A stretch of 38,063 nt of DNA from the NCBI GenBank assembly GCA_025352065.1, contig JANXUC010000160.1, forward strand, positions 1 through 38,063, written 5' to 3'. The position numbers and the translations under genes were made by a program. Positions 1-11,251 of the stretch are shown piece by piece. How positions within the stretch are numbered: position 1 is the first letter of the stretch; each line of letters opens with the position of its first letter. This DNA is from Acidobacteriaceae bacterium (lineage in GTDB: Bacteria > Acidobacteriota > Terriglobia > Terriglobales > Acidobacteriaceae). The notes under the pieces were generated by a model. It was not told the DNA's origin. It saw only the letters and a program-made list of their open reading frames with translations, and did no database searches.

Positions 1-65
1 CGGAACAAATTCGGCTTCTTCACCGCCCCCGTTCGGAGTCGGTCAACGATGTCGTCTGGACCCAT
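1..65 (-). CDS. Start of an unidentified gene, cut by the window edge
   Basis: An ATG at 65-63 on the minus strand opens a frame of about 21 codons (beginning MGPDDIVDRL) that stays open to the window edge. It is preceded by a good ribosome binding site, AGGAGGGG, about ten bases upstream. The visible peptide is too short to assign to a family. The gene starts exactly where the recognisable part of the neighbouring acetyltransferase ends, so it could also be the tail of a rearranged gene. The frame and the binding site are seen; that it is a real gene is inference. Confidence 0.3.
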   Translation of the reverse strand, partial: MGPDDIVDRLRTGAVKKPNLF

Positions 66-411
66 GACGATGTGCCCCTCCTAGATGAGCCGTGACCCCA
101 CTGATCGCGGCGCAGATGGTAGCCAATCTCGAGTTCCCCCACTCCATCCGCCAGTTGCACGGTTGCCCACAATCCCCGATAAGCTCTCCGGTTGATTTCA
201 GCAGCATCGCCCACAGCCCGTGACCATTCTGAGCGTAACGACGCCGATTGCGCGCAATCCATTCCTCCACGCCCGCGCGGTCATACGCAGACGGGTAGTG
301 GCGCATGGTCTCGGCATCGGAAATCACCAGCGCCAGGGCACCCGCATCTTCGGGAACAAATTCACGCAGGTACAGGCGAGGCGTCTCGAGAATGATTTTG
401 CCGGATATCAT
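43..411 (-). pseudogene. Broken GNAT (RimJ/RimL-type) N-acetyltransferase
   Basis: From the ATG at 411 the minus strand encodes the start of a GNAT acetyltransferase: a beta-strand beginning LETPRLYLREF, then DAETMRHYP, then GHGLWAMLLKSTGELIGDCG. Such enzymes transfer acetyl from acetyl-CoA to amines or protein N-termini. At about position 165 the homology leaves this frame and continues one frame over (TVQLADGVGELEIGYHL, then RRDQWGHG), which fits a one-base loss. After WGHG, where the acetyl-CoA loop and C-terminal helix should follow (usually LATEA...), homology stops near position 95. The gene therefore has one frameshift and a lost C-terminal third. The upstream in-frame extension to 489 shows no GNAT character. 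Confidence 0.55.
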
Positions 412-421
412 GCCTAAATTT

Positions 422-448
422 GTCCTTCCGAGCCTAGCGAGGAATCCC
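422..448. repeat. Dispersed palindromic repeat, GTC(A/C)TYC-type copy 1
   Basis: The element starts GTCCTTCCGAGC and ends GAGGAATCCC. Outer arms TTCC (426-429) and GGAA (441-444) pair. Inside them GA (430-431) faces GA (439-440), then GC pairs with GC around a three-base loop CTA. The same design recurs at 35522-35547 and, with a longer core, at 21357-21388. It lies between the broken acetyltransferase and ligA. Confidence 0.5.
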
Positions 449-498
449 TGTCCCGGCAAGAGGCTCGGCGGCAGCGCGCCTGTCACCACGCAAGCTTC

Positions 499-3892
<3,394 letters not shown>

Positions 3893-3991
3893 CGCCCCGA
3901 CCAACCAAGAACGAACCAGACTCGGCGCTGGACAAAGCGGAAGGGCCCGCGTAGAAATTATCAGAGCGTGCTTCATAAATGCTTTTGGGTA

Positions 3992-4050
3992 GCGCACGAC
4001 TTCAGTCGTGCCGCTAGACCCGCCTGGAACATGGGCTTTAGCCCCTGAGG
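3992..4050. repeat. Two intergenic REP-like palindromes
   Basis: The 264-base gap between the glycoamylase-like gene and the PQQ lipoprotein holds two palindromes. GCACGAC (3994-4000) pairs with GTCGTGC (4005-4011) around TTCA and is flanked by GTAGC and CGCTA. GGGCT (4033-4037) pairs with AGCCC (4040-4044) around TT and continues into CTGAGG. Neither has a T-run, so they are not typical intrinsic terminators. Related sequences occur at 11252-11302, 21357-21388 and 37532-37551. Confidence 0.55.
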
Positions 4051-4156
4051 TAAGAGTAGAACTGTGGGGGAAGTATTTATAAAACGCGCTCTAGGAAAGA
4101 ACAACTTAGAACATCGACCACGGAAGTCGCAAGCCCCCTGCAAGGAGTGTCCCGAT

Positions 4157-6097
4157 ATGCGCAATCTTCAAGCCTTGAAATTCGTTGTGTGTGGGTTGGC
4201 GACGGTATTCCTTGCAGATTGCGGCGGTGGCAGTTCCGGTGGCGCGTTCACCCTGACCATTAGCCCGAAGAATGCAGCCGTAGTCGTCACCACCCAGACA
4301 CAGCAATTCACGGCCATCGTCGCGGGCGGGCCGAGCAGTCTCGCGTGGAGTGTGGACGGAGTCATTGGCGGCAACGCAGCTACCGGCACGATTAGTACGG
4401 GTGGTCTATACACGCCACCAGCCGTCGCCGGAACGCATACCGTGACCGCCACCAGCACCGCGAGTTCCGGAGGCGCGAATCCTCCACAAAAAGCTGCCTC
4501 CGCAGCGGTCGCCGTCACCGACCTTCCCGGAGTCTTCACTCACCACAACAACGTCGCGCGCGATGGCACGAACACCCAAGAGTTTGCACTGACCCCGACG
4601 GTCGTAAACCAAAACTCGTTCGGAAAGTTATTCTCCTGCCCCGTGGATGGCGCAGTGTACACGCAACCGCTTTGGGTTCCAGCTCTGACCATCGGAGGCA
4701 CGCTCCACAACGTCATTTTTGTAGCGACGCAGCACGATAGCGCCTACGCCTTCGACGCCGACGCCAAGCCCTGTAGTCAATTGTGGAAGAGGAGTTTTAT
4801 TCCAGTTACGGAAATGCCAGTCCCCACCGCCGACGTAGGCGCAGGCTATGGAGACATCCAGCCCGAGATCGGCGTCACAGGTACTCCTGTAATTGATCCG
4901 GCATCGAACACAATGTACTTGATTGCCAAATCCGAGGGACCCATCGGGACGTTCCAGCAACGCCTGCATGCTCTGGACCTAGCGACAGGCAATGAAAAAC
5001 CGGGCGGCCCCGTCGTTGTTTCAGCTTCTGTCCCTGGAACGGGCGACGGTTCCGTCGGCGGCATCGTGTCTTTCAATCCCCAGCAGGAACACGAGAGGTC
5101 TGGACTGGCCCTGTCTAATGGAGTGCTCTACACCACCTGGGCTTCCCATGAAGACAGCGACCCTTACCACGGCTGGATCATCGGATATGACGCAACCACG
5201 CTGGCGCAAGTCAGCGTCTACAACTCGACGGCCAATGGTTCTCGCGGTGGCATCTGGATGGCAGGCGCTCCGCCAGCCTTCGATAGCGCCGGTTATTTGT
5301 ACGCCTCTACTGGGAACGGTACTTTCGATGCCAATCAAGTCGCGCCCAACGACCTCGGCGACACCATCCTCAAGCTTGACCCATCCGCTGGTCTGACTTT
5401 GAACTCCTGGTTTACGCCCTTCGACCAAAGTCTTCTGGAAGGGTCAGATTTGGATCTCGGCTCCGGCGCCATCGTCGTGATGCCTGACCAAACGACCGGT
5501 CCGCATGCACATTTGCTGGTGATGTGCGGGAAGGAAGGACAAACCTACTTGCTCAACCGCGACACCCTGGGTAGATACTGCCCTGCCATCGGCATCGGCT
5601 GTTCTTTCGACACCAACGCTGTCCAGAGCTTTACAGCGTTCCAGTCCCAGGGCTCATTCTGGGGAACGCCGGCATTCTGGCAGAATCGCCTGTATTTGGG
5701 CGGCACCCAGGAGCCTCCCAACCCAGGAGATAAGCTGAAAGCCTTCGACTTCAATCCTGCGACAGGCCAGTTCAACCCGGTCGCCTCGTCTCAGTCCGCC
5801 ACAGTTTACGGATACCCCGGCTCGACCCCCTCGGTCTCCTCACAAGGTGCCACTGGTGGCGTTGTATGGGACGCTGACATCAGCCAGTACGGTCCACCAG
5901 CCCCAAGCCCCGGCCCAGCCGTCCTGCACGCCTACGACGCCACCAACCTCGCCACAGAGCTCTGGAATAGCTCTCAGGCAGCCGCCAACCGGGATGTGGC
6001 AGGGAATGCCGTCAAATTCAGCGTCCCCACTGTGGCCAACGGGAAGGTCTATCTAGGCACGCGGTCCGAGGTGGACGTGTACGGCTTACTGCCCTAG
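4157..6097 (+). CDS. Lipoprotein with Ig-like domain and PQQ-type beta-propeller
   Basis: This is a predicted cell-envelope lipoprotein of 646 residues. Residues 1-22 form a signal peptide ending FLADC (C22; the Asp at -1 is unusual for a lipobox), followed by a Gly/Ser linker. A bacterial Ig-like domain (about 30-120, TLTISPKNAAVVVTTQTQQF onward) precedes a long region with propeller-blade repeats such as VIFVATQHDSAYAFDAD, GVLYTTWASHED, YLYASTGNGTFD and VYLGTRSEVDVYGL, like PQQ-dependent dehydrogenase propellers. I see no convincing catalytic set, so binding or scaffold roles are as likely as an enzyme. The frame is open from 4064, but AAGGAG at 4142-4147 and the signal peptide fix the ATG at 4157. 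Confidence 0.8.
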   Translation: MRNLQALKFVVCGLATVFLADCGGGSSGGAFTLTISPKNAAVVVTTQTQQFTAIVAGGPSSLAWSVDGVIGGNAATGTISTGGLYTPPAVAGTHTVTATSTASSGGANPPQKAASAAVAVTDLPGVFTHHNNVARDGTNTQEFALTPTVVNQNSFGKLFSCPVDGAVYTQPLWVPALTIGGTLHNVIFVATQHDSAYAFDADAKPCSQLWKRSFIPVTEMPVPTADVGAGYGDIQPEIGVTGTPVIDPASNTMYLIAKSEGPIGTFQQRLHALDLATGNEKPGGPVVVSASVPGTGDGSVGGIVSFNPQQEHERSGLALSNGVLYTTWASHEDSDPYHGWIIGYDATTLAQVSVYNSTANGSRGGIWMAGAPPAFDSAGYLYASTGNGTFDANQVAPNDLGDTILKLDPSAGLTLNSWFTPFDQSLLEGSDLDLGSGAIVVMPDQTTGPHAHLLVMCGKEGQTYLLNRDTLGRYCPAIGIGCSFDTNAVQSFTAFQSQGSFWGTPAFWQNRLYLGGTQEPPNPGDKLKAFDFNPATGQFNPVASSQSATVYGYPGSTPSVSSQGATGGVVWDADISQYGPPAPSPGPAVLHAYDATNLATELWNSSQAAANRDVAGNAVKFSVPTVANGKVYLGTRSEVDVYGLLP

Positions 6098-6102
6098 CGG
6101 AA

Positions 6103-6621
6103 CTACGAGTTGCCTGAAAACGCCGCCTTCATGCGCTCCCAAGTCGTATCCAGCGTCTCCGGCAGCACACGGGTCTCGCCCACCACGGTCATAAAGTTTG
6201 TATCCCCCGCCCAGCGTGGCAGTACGTGCATGTGGATGTGTCCAGCCACCCCTGCCCCCGCTGCTTTGCCGATATTCAGGCCTAAATTGATGCCGTCCGG
6301 GTTGTAAAGTTTGCGCAGCGCGGTCTCGACTCTCTGCGCTAAGTCCATCATTTCATGGGCCGCTGAGGTCGAAAGCTTCTGCAACTCATCCAAATGGGCG
6401 TAGGGGATCACCATCACGTGTCCCGCGTTGTAAGGAAAGGAGTTGAGGATGACGAAGCACTCCCGGCCTCGGTGCACGATGAAGTGTTTACGGTCGGCAG
6501 TCGCTTGCACCTCAGCGTCGGACGAGGTACTTTCCTGCAGGATCGCGCAAAACACGCAACCGGGTGTGGAATCAGCGCTTTTGACGTAGGCGTAGCGCCA
6601 AGGAGTCCAAAGGTAGTCCAT
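6103..6621 (-). CDS. HIT-family nucleotide hydrolase/phosphorylase
   Basis: Histidine triad proteins act on dinucleoside polyphosphates or other nucleotide conjugates through a nucleotidyl-histidine intermediate. The 172-residue product contains HIHMH with histidines at 128, 130 and 132, the upstream strand FVILNSFPYNAGHVMVIP, and CVFC at 22-25, a pair often used for zinc in this subgroup. The N-terminus MDYLWTPWRYAYV is typical of HIT proteins related to the mycobacterial AP4A phosphorylase. The frame opens 28 codons earlier, but that extension is not HIT-like, so the ATG at 6621 is preferred. The gene converges on the PQQ lipoprotein with five bases between stop codons. The substrate is not determined by sequence. 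Confidence 0.88.
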   Translation of the reverse strand: MDYLWTPWRYAYVKSADSTPGCVFCAILQESTSSDAEVQATADRKHFIVHRGRECFVILNSFPYNAGHVMVIPYAHLDELQKLSTSAAHEMMDLAQRVETALRKLYNPDGINLGLNIGKAAGAGVAGHIHMHVLPRWAGDTNFMTVVGETRVLPETLDTTWERMKAAFSGNS

Positions 6622-6748
6622 AAAAAGCGAGATTAGCACAGCGTGCGTCCCGACCAGCGTGTCTGAACCTGACGCACGGCTGTGGAAACTGGGGACAACG
6701 TTCAAAAAATTGCAGGAATGTTAATATTTCTCCAATCGCAGCAAGGGT

Positions 6749-6778
6749 TTGACACTACTTGGAAGCGGTTGCTATAGT
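6749..6778 (+). promoter_or_regulatory. Sigma70-type promoter of rpsA
   Basis: TTGACA at 6749-6754 and TATAGT at 6773-6778 are separated by 18 bases. The expected start of transcription is about 6785, leaving a leader of about 140 bases before the rpsA ATG. It lies in the 304-base gap between hit and rpsA; the divergent hit promoter was not recognised. Confidence 0.75.
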
Positions 6779-6785
6779 CAGAACA

Positions 6786-6909
6786 GTTCCCTTAGGAACG
6801 CGGACTTGCCCCGACGGTCCAGCCGCAGTTTTGTCCTGATCAAATCTCAAGGCTTTACGGCAGCAATCCGTCCCGAGTAATCCGTCCCTTTCCGCGCAGC
6901 ATTGCGCGG
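6786..6909 (+). promoter_or_regulatory. Structured 5' leader of rpsA
   Basis: The leader contains two perfect hairpins. GTTCC/GGAAC with loop CTTA (6786-6799) sits at the predicted 5' end. CCGCGCA/TGCGCGG with loop GCAT (6892-6909) sits about 17 bases before the start codon, next to the weak binding site GAGAG (6918-6922). Ribosomal protein S1 represses its own translation in enterobacteria through leader structure. That this leader does the same is inference. Confidence 0.45.
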
Positions 6910-6925
6910 TACCGCCGAGAGTCCC

Positions 6926-8887
6926 ATGACCTTGTTCGACAACGACAGCCATAGCAACGAAACCACCGCCACCCTCACCGCACCCGAGGGCTCCCCCTTA
7001 ACCGAAACCACCAGCCCCGTAGCTGAAACTCCACATGTGGAGCACGTAGCGGAAGCTGCTGCCGAAGTACCCGAGCCCGCGCAGACTGCTGCGCCGGTCG
7101 AGTCGAAGCCTGCGGAGCCGACAAAACCGGCTCAGGCTCGCCCTGCTGCCGTTACGCCGCACCACGTCGAGCTTCCCGCGCATGAAGAAGCTGCCGCCGA
7201 AGACTTTGCCACGGCTCTCGAGAACTACGAGAACCAGACGGCGGAGCCGGAAGCCGATGCTGACGCCGACCGCGTCATCAAGGGCACGGTGGTCAAGATC
7301 ACGGCGACGCACGTGGTGGTGGATTTCGGAGCCAAGTCGGAAGGCGTTGTGCCGTTGGCTGACGCGCAGGATTTAACGGGGACCGTAACCTTCAAGCCTG
7401 GCGACGAAATCGCCGTGATGATCGACCGCAGCGCCAGCGCTGACGGCTCCATTGGCCTCTCGCACCAAAAAGCCAAACGGCTGGGCGCGTGGGACGACAT
7501 CGAAAAAGCCTACAACGAGAAGAAGCCGATCGCGGCGACGGTCGTTGACCGCATCAAGGGCGGCGTAACGGTTGACATTTCCGGCGCTCGCGCTTTCCTG
7601 CCCGGTTCGCAAGTGGACGTGCGTCCTATTCACAACCTGGACGCGCTCAAGGGACAGACGTTCGACGTAGCCATCATCAAGCTGAACAAAAAGCGCGGCA
7701 ACATCGTGGTTTCGCGCAAGCAGTTGCTGGAAGAAGAAATCAACGTTAAGCGCACGGAAACACTGGGACACCTGGAAGAGGGTTCGATCCTTACCGGCAC
7801 CGTGAAAAACCTTACTGAATACGGTGCGTTCGTCGATCTCGGCGGGCTAGACGGCCTGCTGCACATTACCGATATGTCCTGGGGACGCCTGACGCATCCG
7901 AAAGATTTGGTTCACGTCGGCGATCACATTCAGGTGAAGGTTCTGAAGTTCGACAAAGAAAAGCAGCGCGTTTCGCTGGGCTTCAAGCAGCTTACGCCGG
8001 ACCCGTGGCTGGATGCGGAACATCGCTACCCGGTGGGAGCGCACGTAAGCGGCCGCGTCATCAGCGTCACCGACTACGGCTCTTTTGTGGAATTGGAACA
8101 AGGCATTGAAGGCCTGGTCCACGTCAGCGAAATGACCTGGTCGAAGCGGATGAAGCATCCCTCGAAGCTGGTCAACGTCGGCGACACGGTGGAATGCATT
8201 GTCCTCAGCGTGCATCCAACGGAACGGCGCATCTCTCTTGGCATGAGGCAACTGCAGGCGAATCCCTGGGAATCGCTGCATGACAAGTACCCCGTCGGCG
8301 CAACGGTGGAAGGCCGCGTCCGCAACATGACGGACTTCGGCGTCTTCATCGAAATCGAAGAAGGCATCGATGGCCTGGTTCACGTCAGTAACCTGAGCTG
8401 GACCAAGCGCGTGAAACACCCTTCCGAGATCGTGAAGAAGGGCGACCGAGTGAAAGCCATTATTTTGGCAATTGAGCCGGACAAGCGCCGCCTGTCATTG
8501 GGCGTGAAGCAGTTACAGCCTGACGCCTGGGAAGTCTTCTTCCGCGACCACAAAATTGGTGATGTGCTGCACGGCAAAGTTGTGCGCGTAGCGACGTTCG
8601 GAGCGTTCGTCGACATCTCCGAAGGCATTGAAGGCCTGTGCCACAACTCGGAAGCGGCGGGTCCCGACGGAAAGCCGCTTACGCTGGAAGCCGGACAGGA
8701 ATTCGACTTCAAGATTGTGAAGATGAATCAGGAAGAAAAGAAAGTCGGCCTAAGCATCCGCGCAGTCGGCGAAGAAGCCTCGCGCGCGGAAGTCGAAGCC
8801 TACAAGCAACCCGTAGCCAGCGCTGGTTCTGGTTCGACCATTGGGGATCTCATTTCTTGGAAGCGGGCTGGGAACGATCAGAGCTAG
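6926..8887 (+). CDS. rpsA: 30S ribosomal protein S1
   Basis: S1 recruits mRNA to the 30S subunit and unfolds it. The 653-residue product has six S1/OB repeats beginning near residues 115, 200, 285, 370, 457 and 545. The last four show the RNA-binding pattern (for example GTVKNLTEYGAFVDLGGLDG). Before them is a low-complexity arm of about 110 residues rich in Ala, Glu, Pro and Thr, absent from E. coli S1 and probably disordered. The frame can open at TTG 6902, but that codon lies inside the leader hairpin; the ATG at 6926 is preferred. The gene appears monocistronic and has its own promoter. Confidence 0.95.
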   Translation: MTLFDNDSHSNETTATLTAPEGSPLTETTSPVAETPHVEHVAEAAAEVPEPAQTAAPVESKPAEPTKPAQARPAAVTPHHVELPAHEEAAAEDFATALENYENQTAEPEADADADRVIKGTVVKITATHVVVDFGAKSEGVVPLADAQDLTGTVTFKPGDEIAVMIDRSASADGSIGLSHQKAKRLGAWDDIEKAYNEKKPIAATVVDRIKGGVTVDISGARAFLPGSQVDVRPIHNLDALKGQTFDVAIIKLNKKRGNIVVSRKQLLEEEINVKRTETLGHLEEGSILTGTVKNLTEYGAFVDLGGLDGLLHITDMSWGRLTHPKDLVHVGDHIQVKVLKFDKEKQRVSLGFKQLTPDPWLDAEHRYPVGAHVSGRVISVTDYGSFVELEQGIEGLVHVSEMTWSKRMKHPSKLVNVGDTVECIVLSVHPTERRISLGMRQLQANPWESLHDKYPVGATVEGRVRNMTDFGVFIEIEEGIDGLVHVSNLSWTKRVKHPSEIVKKGDRVKAIILAIEPDKRRLSLGVKQLQPDAWEVFFRDHKIGDVLHGKVVRVATFGAFVDISEGIEGLCHNSEAAGPDGKPLTLEAGQEFDFKIVKMNQEEKKVGLSIRAVGEEASRAEVEAYKQPVASAGSGSTIGDLISWKRAGNDQS

Positions 8888-8907
8888 ATTGAGGTTTGTG
8901 ACTGTCT

Positions 8908-9765
8908 CTATTTTTCCGACGTACCGAGTGCAAGAACTGTACCGCGAAAGACCGATCTCATTGTCCGACGTTCATCGCCGGTGAGGTCTCTTTGAAGTAG
9001 AGTTCGGCACGTCCCGAGGAGCCGTCTGTCATATTCCATGGGGATGCCGGATGAAGTTTCCAGTGCGGCCTTCAGACGAGGAATATCCTCGGAGGCTGAG
9101 GGGGACAAGGTCTTCTGAACGGCCTCTTCCATTATCTGATCTATAGTTTTCTCCGATTTTGAAACGCTCGCTTTCGGCTGGGCTGTTACGGGCTTAACAA
9201 AGTCGACCGCAATTTTGGGTGGCCCAGAAGGTAAGACCCTTAGGAATTTGGATACATCTGCTTTTGCAATCTCGTGCACCGTATCGGCTTCTTGCCGGAG
9301 AGACGACGATTGCGAGACGCGGCTAGGCTCAAGACCGACCAAGTGAACGCGGACTCCGAAGGTCTGCGCAATTTGCACCGCTACACGTACATCGGAATCA
9401 GCCGTTACCACCGTAGCATCGCAAATGGACTGATTTCGGGCCAAGTCAATAAGGTCCGTTACGAGTAGAGAATCTACTTCCTTTTGCTCCCCGACGCTGT
9501 TGATTGAACCAAGCCTCAGTTTGACATCTTGCATGTTTGCAAGCGCAAGGTGATCGATGGTCGGGCCATTCCGCGCGCCATCGTACCAATAAATGCGCAG
9601 TAGAGGAACATCAGTGCTCTGACCTAGCGCCAGAGACTTTAGCTGCAAAATGATCTCAGCTTCGTCAAGCTTCAGTTGTGTCCGTGGAGTTTTGAGTCCG
9701 AGAAGGGATACTGAACCCTGGGCAAACACATACCCAGCGTCCACAAAAATTGCGTGGCGTTTCAA
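8908..9765 (-). CDS. NYN-domain (PIN-like) putative RNase
   Basis: The N-terminal half is a NYN domain, the PIN-like metal-dependent nuclease fold (formerly DUF88). It starts KRHAIFVDAGYVF with the first acidic residue D9, continues with KEVDSLLVTDLIDLA (D98, D104), and has VVTADSDVRVAV (D123, D125). These match the expected active-site aspartates, so cleavage of RNA is the likely activity. Residues after about 190 form a polar linker and a helical C-terminal region that I do not recognise. The start is TTG at 9765 with AGGA about nine bases upstream; it directly precedes the conserved first strand. It is transcribed away from fic across a shared intergenic region. Confidence 0.82.
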   Translation of the reverse strand: MKRHAIFVDAGYVFAQGSVSLLGLKTPRTQLKLDEAEIILQLKSLALGQSTDVPLLRIYWYDGARNGPTIDHLALANMQDVKLRLGSINSVGEQKEVDSLLVTDLIDLARNQSICDATVVTADSDVRVAVQIAQTFGVRVHLVGLEPSRVSQSSSLRQEADTVHEIAKADVSKFLRVLPSGPPKIAVDFVKPVTAQPKASVSKSEKTIDQIMEEAVQKTLSPSASEDIPRLKAALETSSGIPMEYDRRLLGTCRTLLQRDLTGDERRTMRSVFRGTVLALGTSEK

Positions 9766-9785
9766 TATGGCCGTCCTAAGTAAAT

Positions 9786-9805
9786 GGGGCTCCCGCAGGA
9801 GCCCC
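9786..9805. other. Hairpin in front of the NYN gene
   Basis: GGGGCTCC (9786-9793) pairs perfectly with GGAGCCCC (9798-9805) around CGCA, about 20 bases upstream of the NYN start codon. It would be in the 5' leader of that gene. There is no T-run on either strand, so I do not call it a terminator. Confidence 0.45.
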
Positions 9806-9867
9806 TAAATAGTCCGGCGCGCACGGATATAAAACATAGGTGCTCACCGGAATCACTAGTGTATCGC

Positions 9868-9884
9868 ACATACTTTCCGTATGT
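9868..9884. promoter_or_regulatory. Operator-like palindrome upstream of the NYN gene
   Basis: ACATAC (9868-9873) and GTATGT (9879-9884) form a perfect inverted repeat with a five-base spacer, about 100 bases upstream of the NYN start. It differs from the fic operator sites. Its use as a protein binding site is inference. Confidence 0.3.
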
Positions 9885-9958
9885 CCAGCAAATCATTCCT
9901 CAATGCCCCCCACCCTCTCGTAACCGCTGAAAGTACGTTCATGACAACAAGACGACCG

Positions 9959-10059
9959 TTATCACTCATAGATACGGCCCGCTAAATGAGCGATAACACC
10001 TGCATTTATCACTCACAATATGCCATAATATGAGCGATAATAGGCCAGCTATCGCTCAT
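9959..10059. promoter_or_regulatory. Five alternating operator sites before fic
   Basis: The 11-base sequence ATGAGCGATAA or its complement TTATCRCTCAY occurs five times: 9959-9969 (reverse), 9986-9996 (forward), 10006-10016 (reverse), 10030-10040 (forward) and 10049-10059 (reverse, one mismatch). Orientation alternates strictly and centres are 27, 20, 24 and 19 bases apart. The last site includes the fic start codon, so bound protein would block translation start or early transcription. A -10-like CATAAT lies at 10024-10029 between sites. Fic itself ends in a winged-helix-like region, so autoregulation is plausible but unproven. Confidence 0.7.
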
Positions 10060-11215
10060 GACTTGGAATTGGCAGCAACCCGATTGGCCAAAGTTCACCT
10101 GGGATGGTGCGCGTCTGGCGCTGGCGGAAGAGCAGTTTCTTATCGGCGGCGGGGTCTTCGTGGGCGCGGTCAAACACCTACGGGACGCGGACCGCAATCA
10201 ACTCACGATTGAGGCGATGAGCGCAGAGGCTCTGACCACGTCGGAGATTGAGGGCGAGATTCTGAATCGCGCGAGCGTCCAGTCCTCCATCCAAAAGCAG
10301 ATGGGATTGGCAGTGGACCATCGACGTGTTGCGCCAGCGGAACAAGGTGTTTCGGAGATGATAGTCAGTCTGTATAAAACATTCTCCGCGCCGCTTTCCG
10401 AGATGATGCTATTTGAATGGCACGGAATGTTGATGAAGGGCAGGCGCGACCTCATAGAAGTGGGGACTTATCGCACGAGTGCGGAGCCAATGCAGGTCGT
10501 CTCGGGCGCGATTGACGCTCCGAAAATTCATTTTGAAGCGCCACCTTCCAACGAAGTGCCTTTCGAGATGGACGGGTTTATCGATTGGTTCAACCGAACG
10601 GCTCCGGGGGGCAGGGAACCGTTGCCGGCGATCACGAGAGCTGGTACCGCACATTTGTATTTTGAGTCGATTCATCCGTTTGAGGATGGCAACGGTCGCG
10701 TGGGGCGCGCGATTGCGGAAAAATCATTGGCGCAGAATCTTGGCCAGCCGACGCTGATTGCGCTGGCTGCGACGATTCTTGCCCGCCGCGCGAGTTATTA
10801 CGCTGCGCTGGAGGCGGCCAACAAGCGCAATGAAATCTCGAAGTGGTTGGCATGGTTTGCGGGAGCAACGATTGAGGCGCAACGCCGAACCATGGCGCTG
10901 ATTGAGTTCTTGATCGCCAAGACGAAACTATTCGACCGTCTGAGCGGCCAACTCAACGAGAGGCAGAAGAAAGCGTTGCTTCGTATGTTCGAAGAAGGGC
11001 CGGAGGGTTTCGAGGGCGGACTGAGTGCAGGCAAGTACAGCACGATTACCGGAGCCTCGCCTGCAACGGCAACGCGCGACCTGGCTGATCTGACGGAAAA
11101 ATGTGCGCTGGTTCGGGAGGGCGAAAAAAAGGGTACGCGCTACGCCCTATGCGTTCCGTTAAAGCTGGTGCCACGCATTTCAGTAAGTGAGCACGGAGAA
11201 TTGGTCGAGAGCTAG
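10058..11215 (+). CDS. Fic-family protein with DUF4172 N-terminal domain
   Basis: Fic proteins usually transfer AMP from ATP to a hydroxyl of a target protein. The 385-residue product starts with the DUF4172 pattern (MTWNWQQPDWPKFTWD), has the inhibitory motif TSEIEG (T61, E65, G66) typical of self-inhibited class II Fic enzymes, and carries the complete active-site motif HPFEDGNGRVGR at 206-217 (H206 catalytic). Residues about 320-370 (GKYSTITGASPATATRDLADL) look like a winged helix-turn-helix, so DNA binding is possible. The ATG at 10058 fits the conserved N-terminus but lacks a strong ribosome binding site and lies inside the fifth operator site. Whether it forms a toxin system with a neighbour is unknown. 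Confidence 0.93.
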   Translation: MTWNWQQPDWPKFTWDGARLALAEEQFLIGGGVFVGAVKHLRDADRNQLTIEAMSAEALTTSEIEGEILNRASVQSSIQKQMGLAVDHRRVAPAEQGVSEMIVSLYKTFSAPLSEMMLFEWHGMLMKGRRDLIEVGTYRTSAEPMQVVSGAIDAPKIHFEAPPSNEVPFEMDGFIDWFNRTAPGGREPLPAITRAGTAHLYFESIHPFEDGNGRVGRAIAEKSLAQNLGQPTLIALAATILARRASYYAALEAANKRNEISKWLAWFAGATIEAQRRTMALIEFLIAKTKLFDRLSGQLNERQKKALLRMFEEGPEGFEGGLSAGKYSTITGASPATATRDLADLTEKCALVREGEKKGTRYALCVPLKLVPRISVSEHGELVES

Positions 11216-11251
11216 GCAAGCTCTGAATAAGTCCCGCACCCTATTACCTCG

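Noticed and set aside
4064-4156. Upstream in-frame start for the PQQ lipoprotein
   Set aside because: The extra 31 residues are not protein-like and precede a clear signal peptide with AAGGAG before ATG 4157.
8888-8907. Bidirectional terminator between rpsA and the NYN gene
   Set aside because: Only 20 bases separate the stop codons and I see no stem with T-run.
9786-9805. Intrinsic terminator before the NYN gene
   Set aside because: The hairpin is perfect but has no T-run on either strand, and no gene would be ended by it on the minus strand.
10030-10212. ATG at 10030 opening a 60-codon frame before fic
   Set aside because: The frame overlaps fic in another phase, its start lies inside an operator site, and it lacks a binding site and homology.
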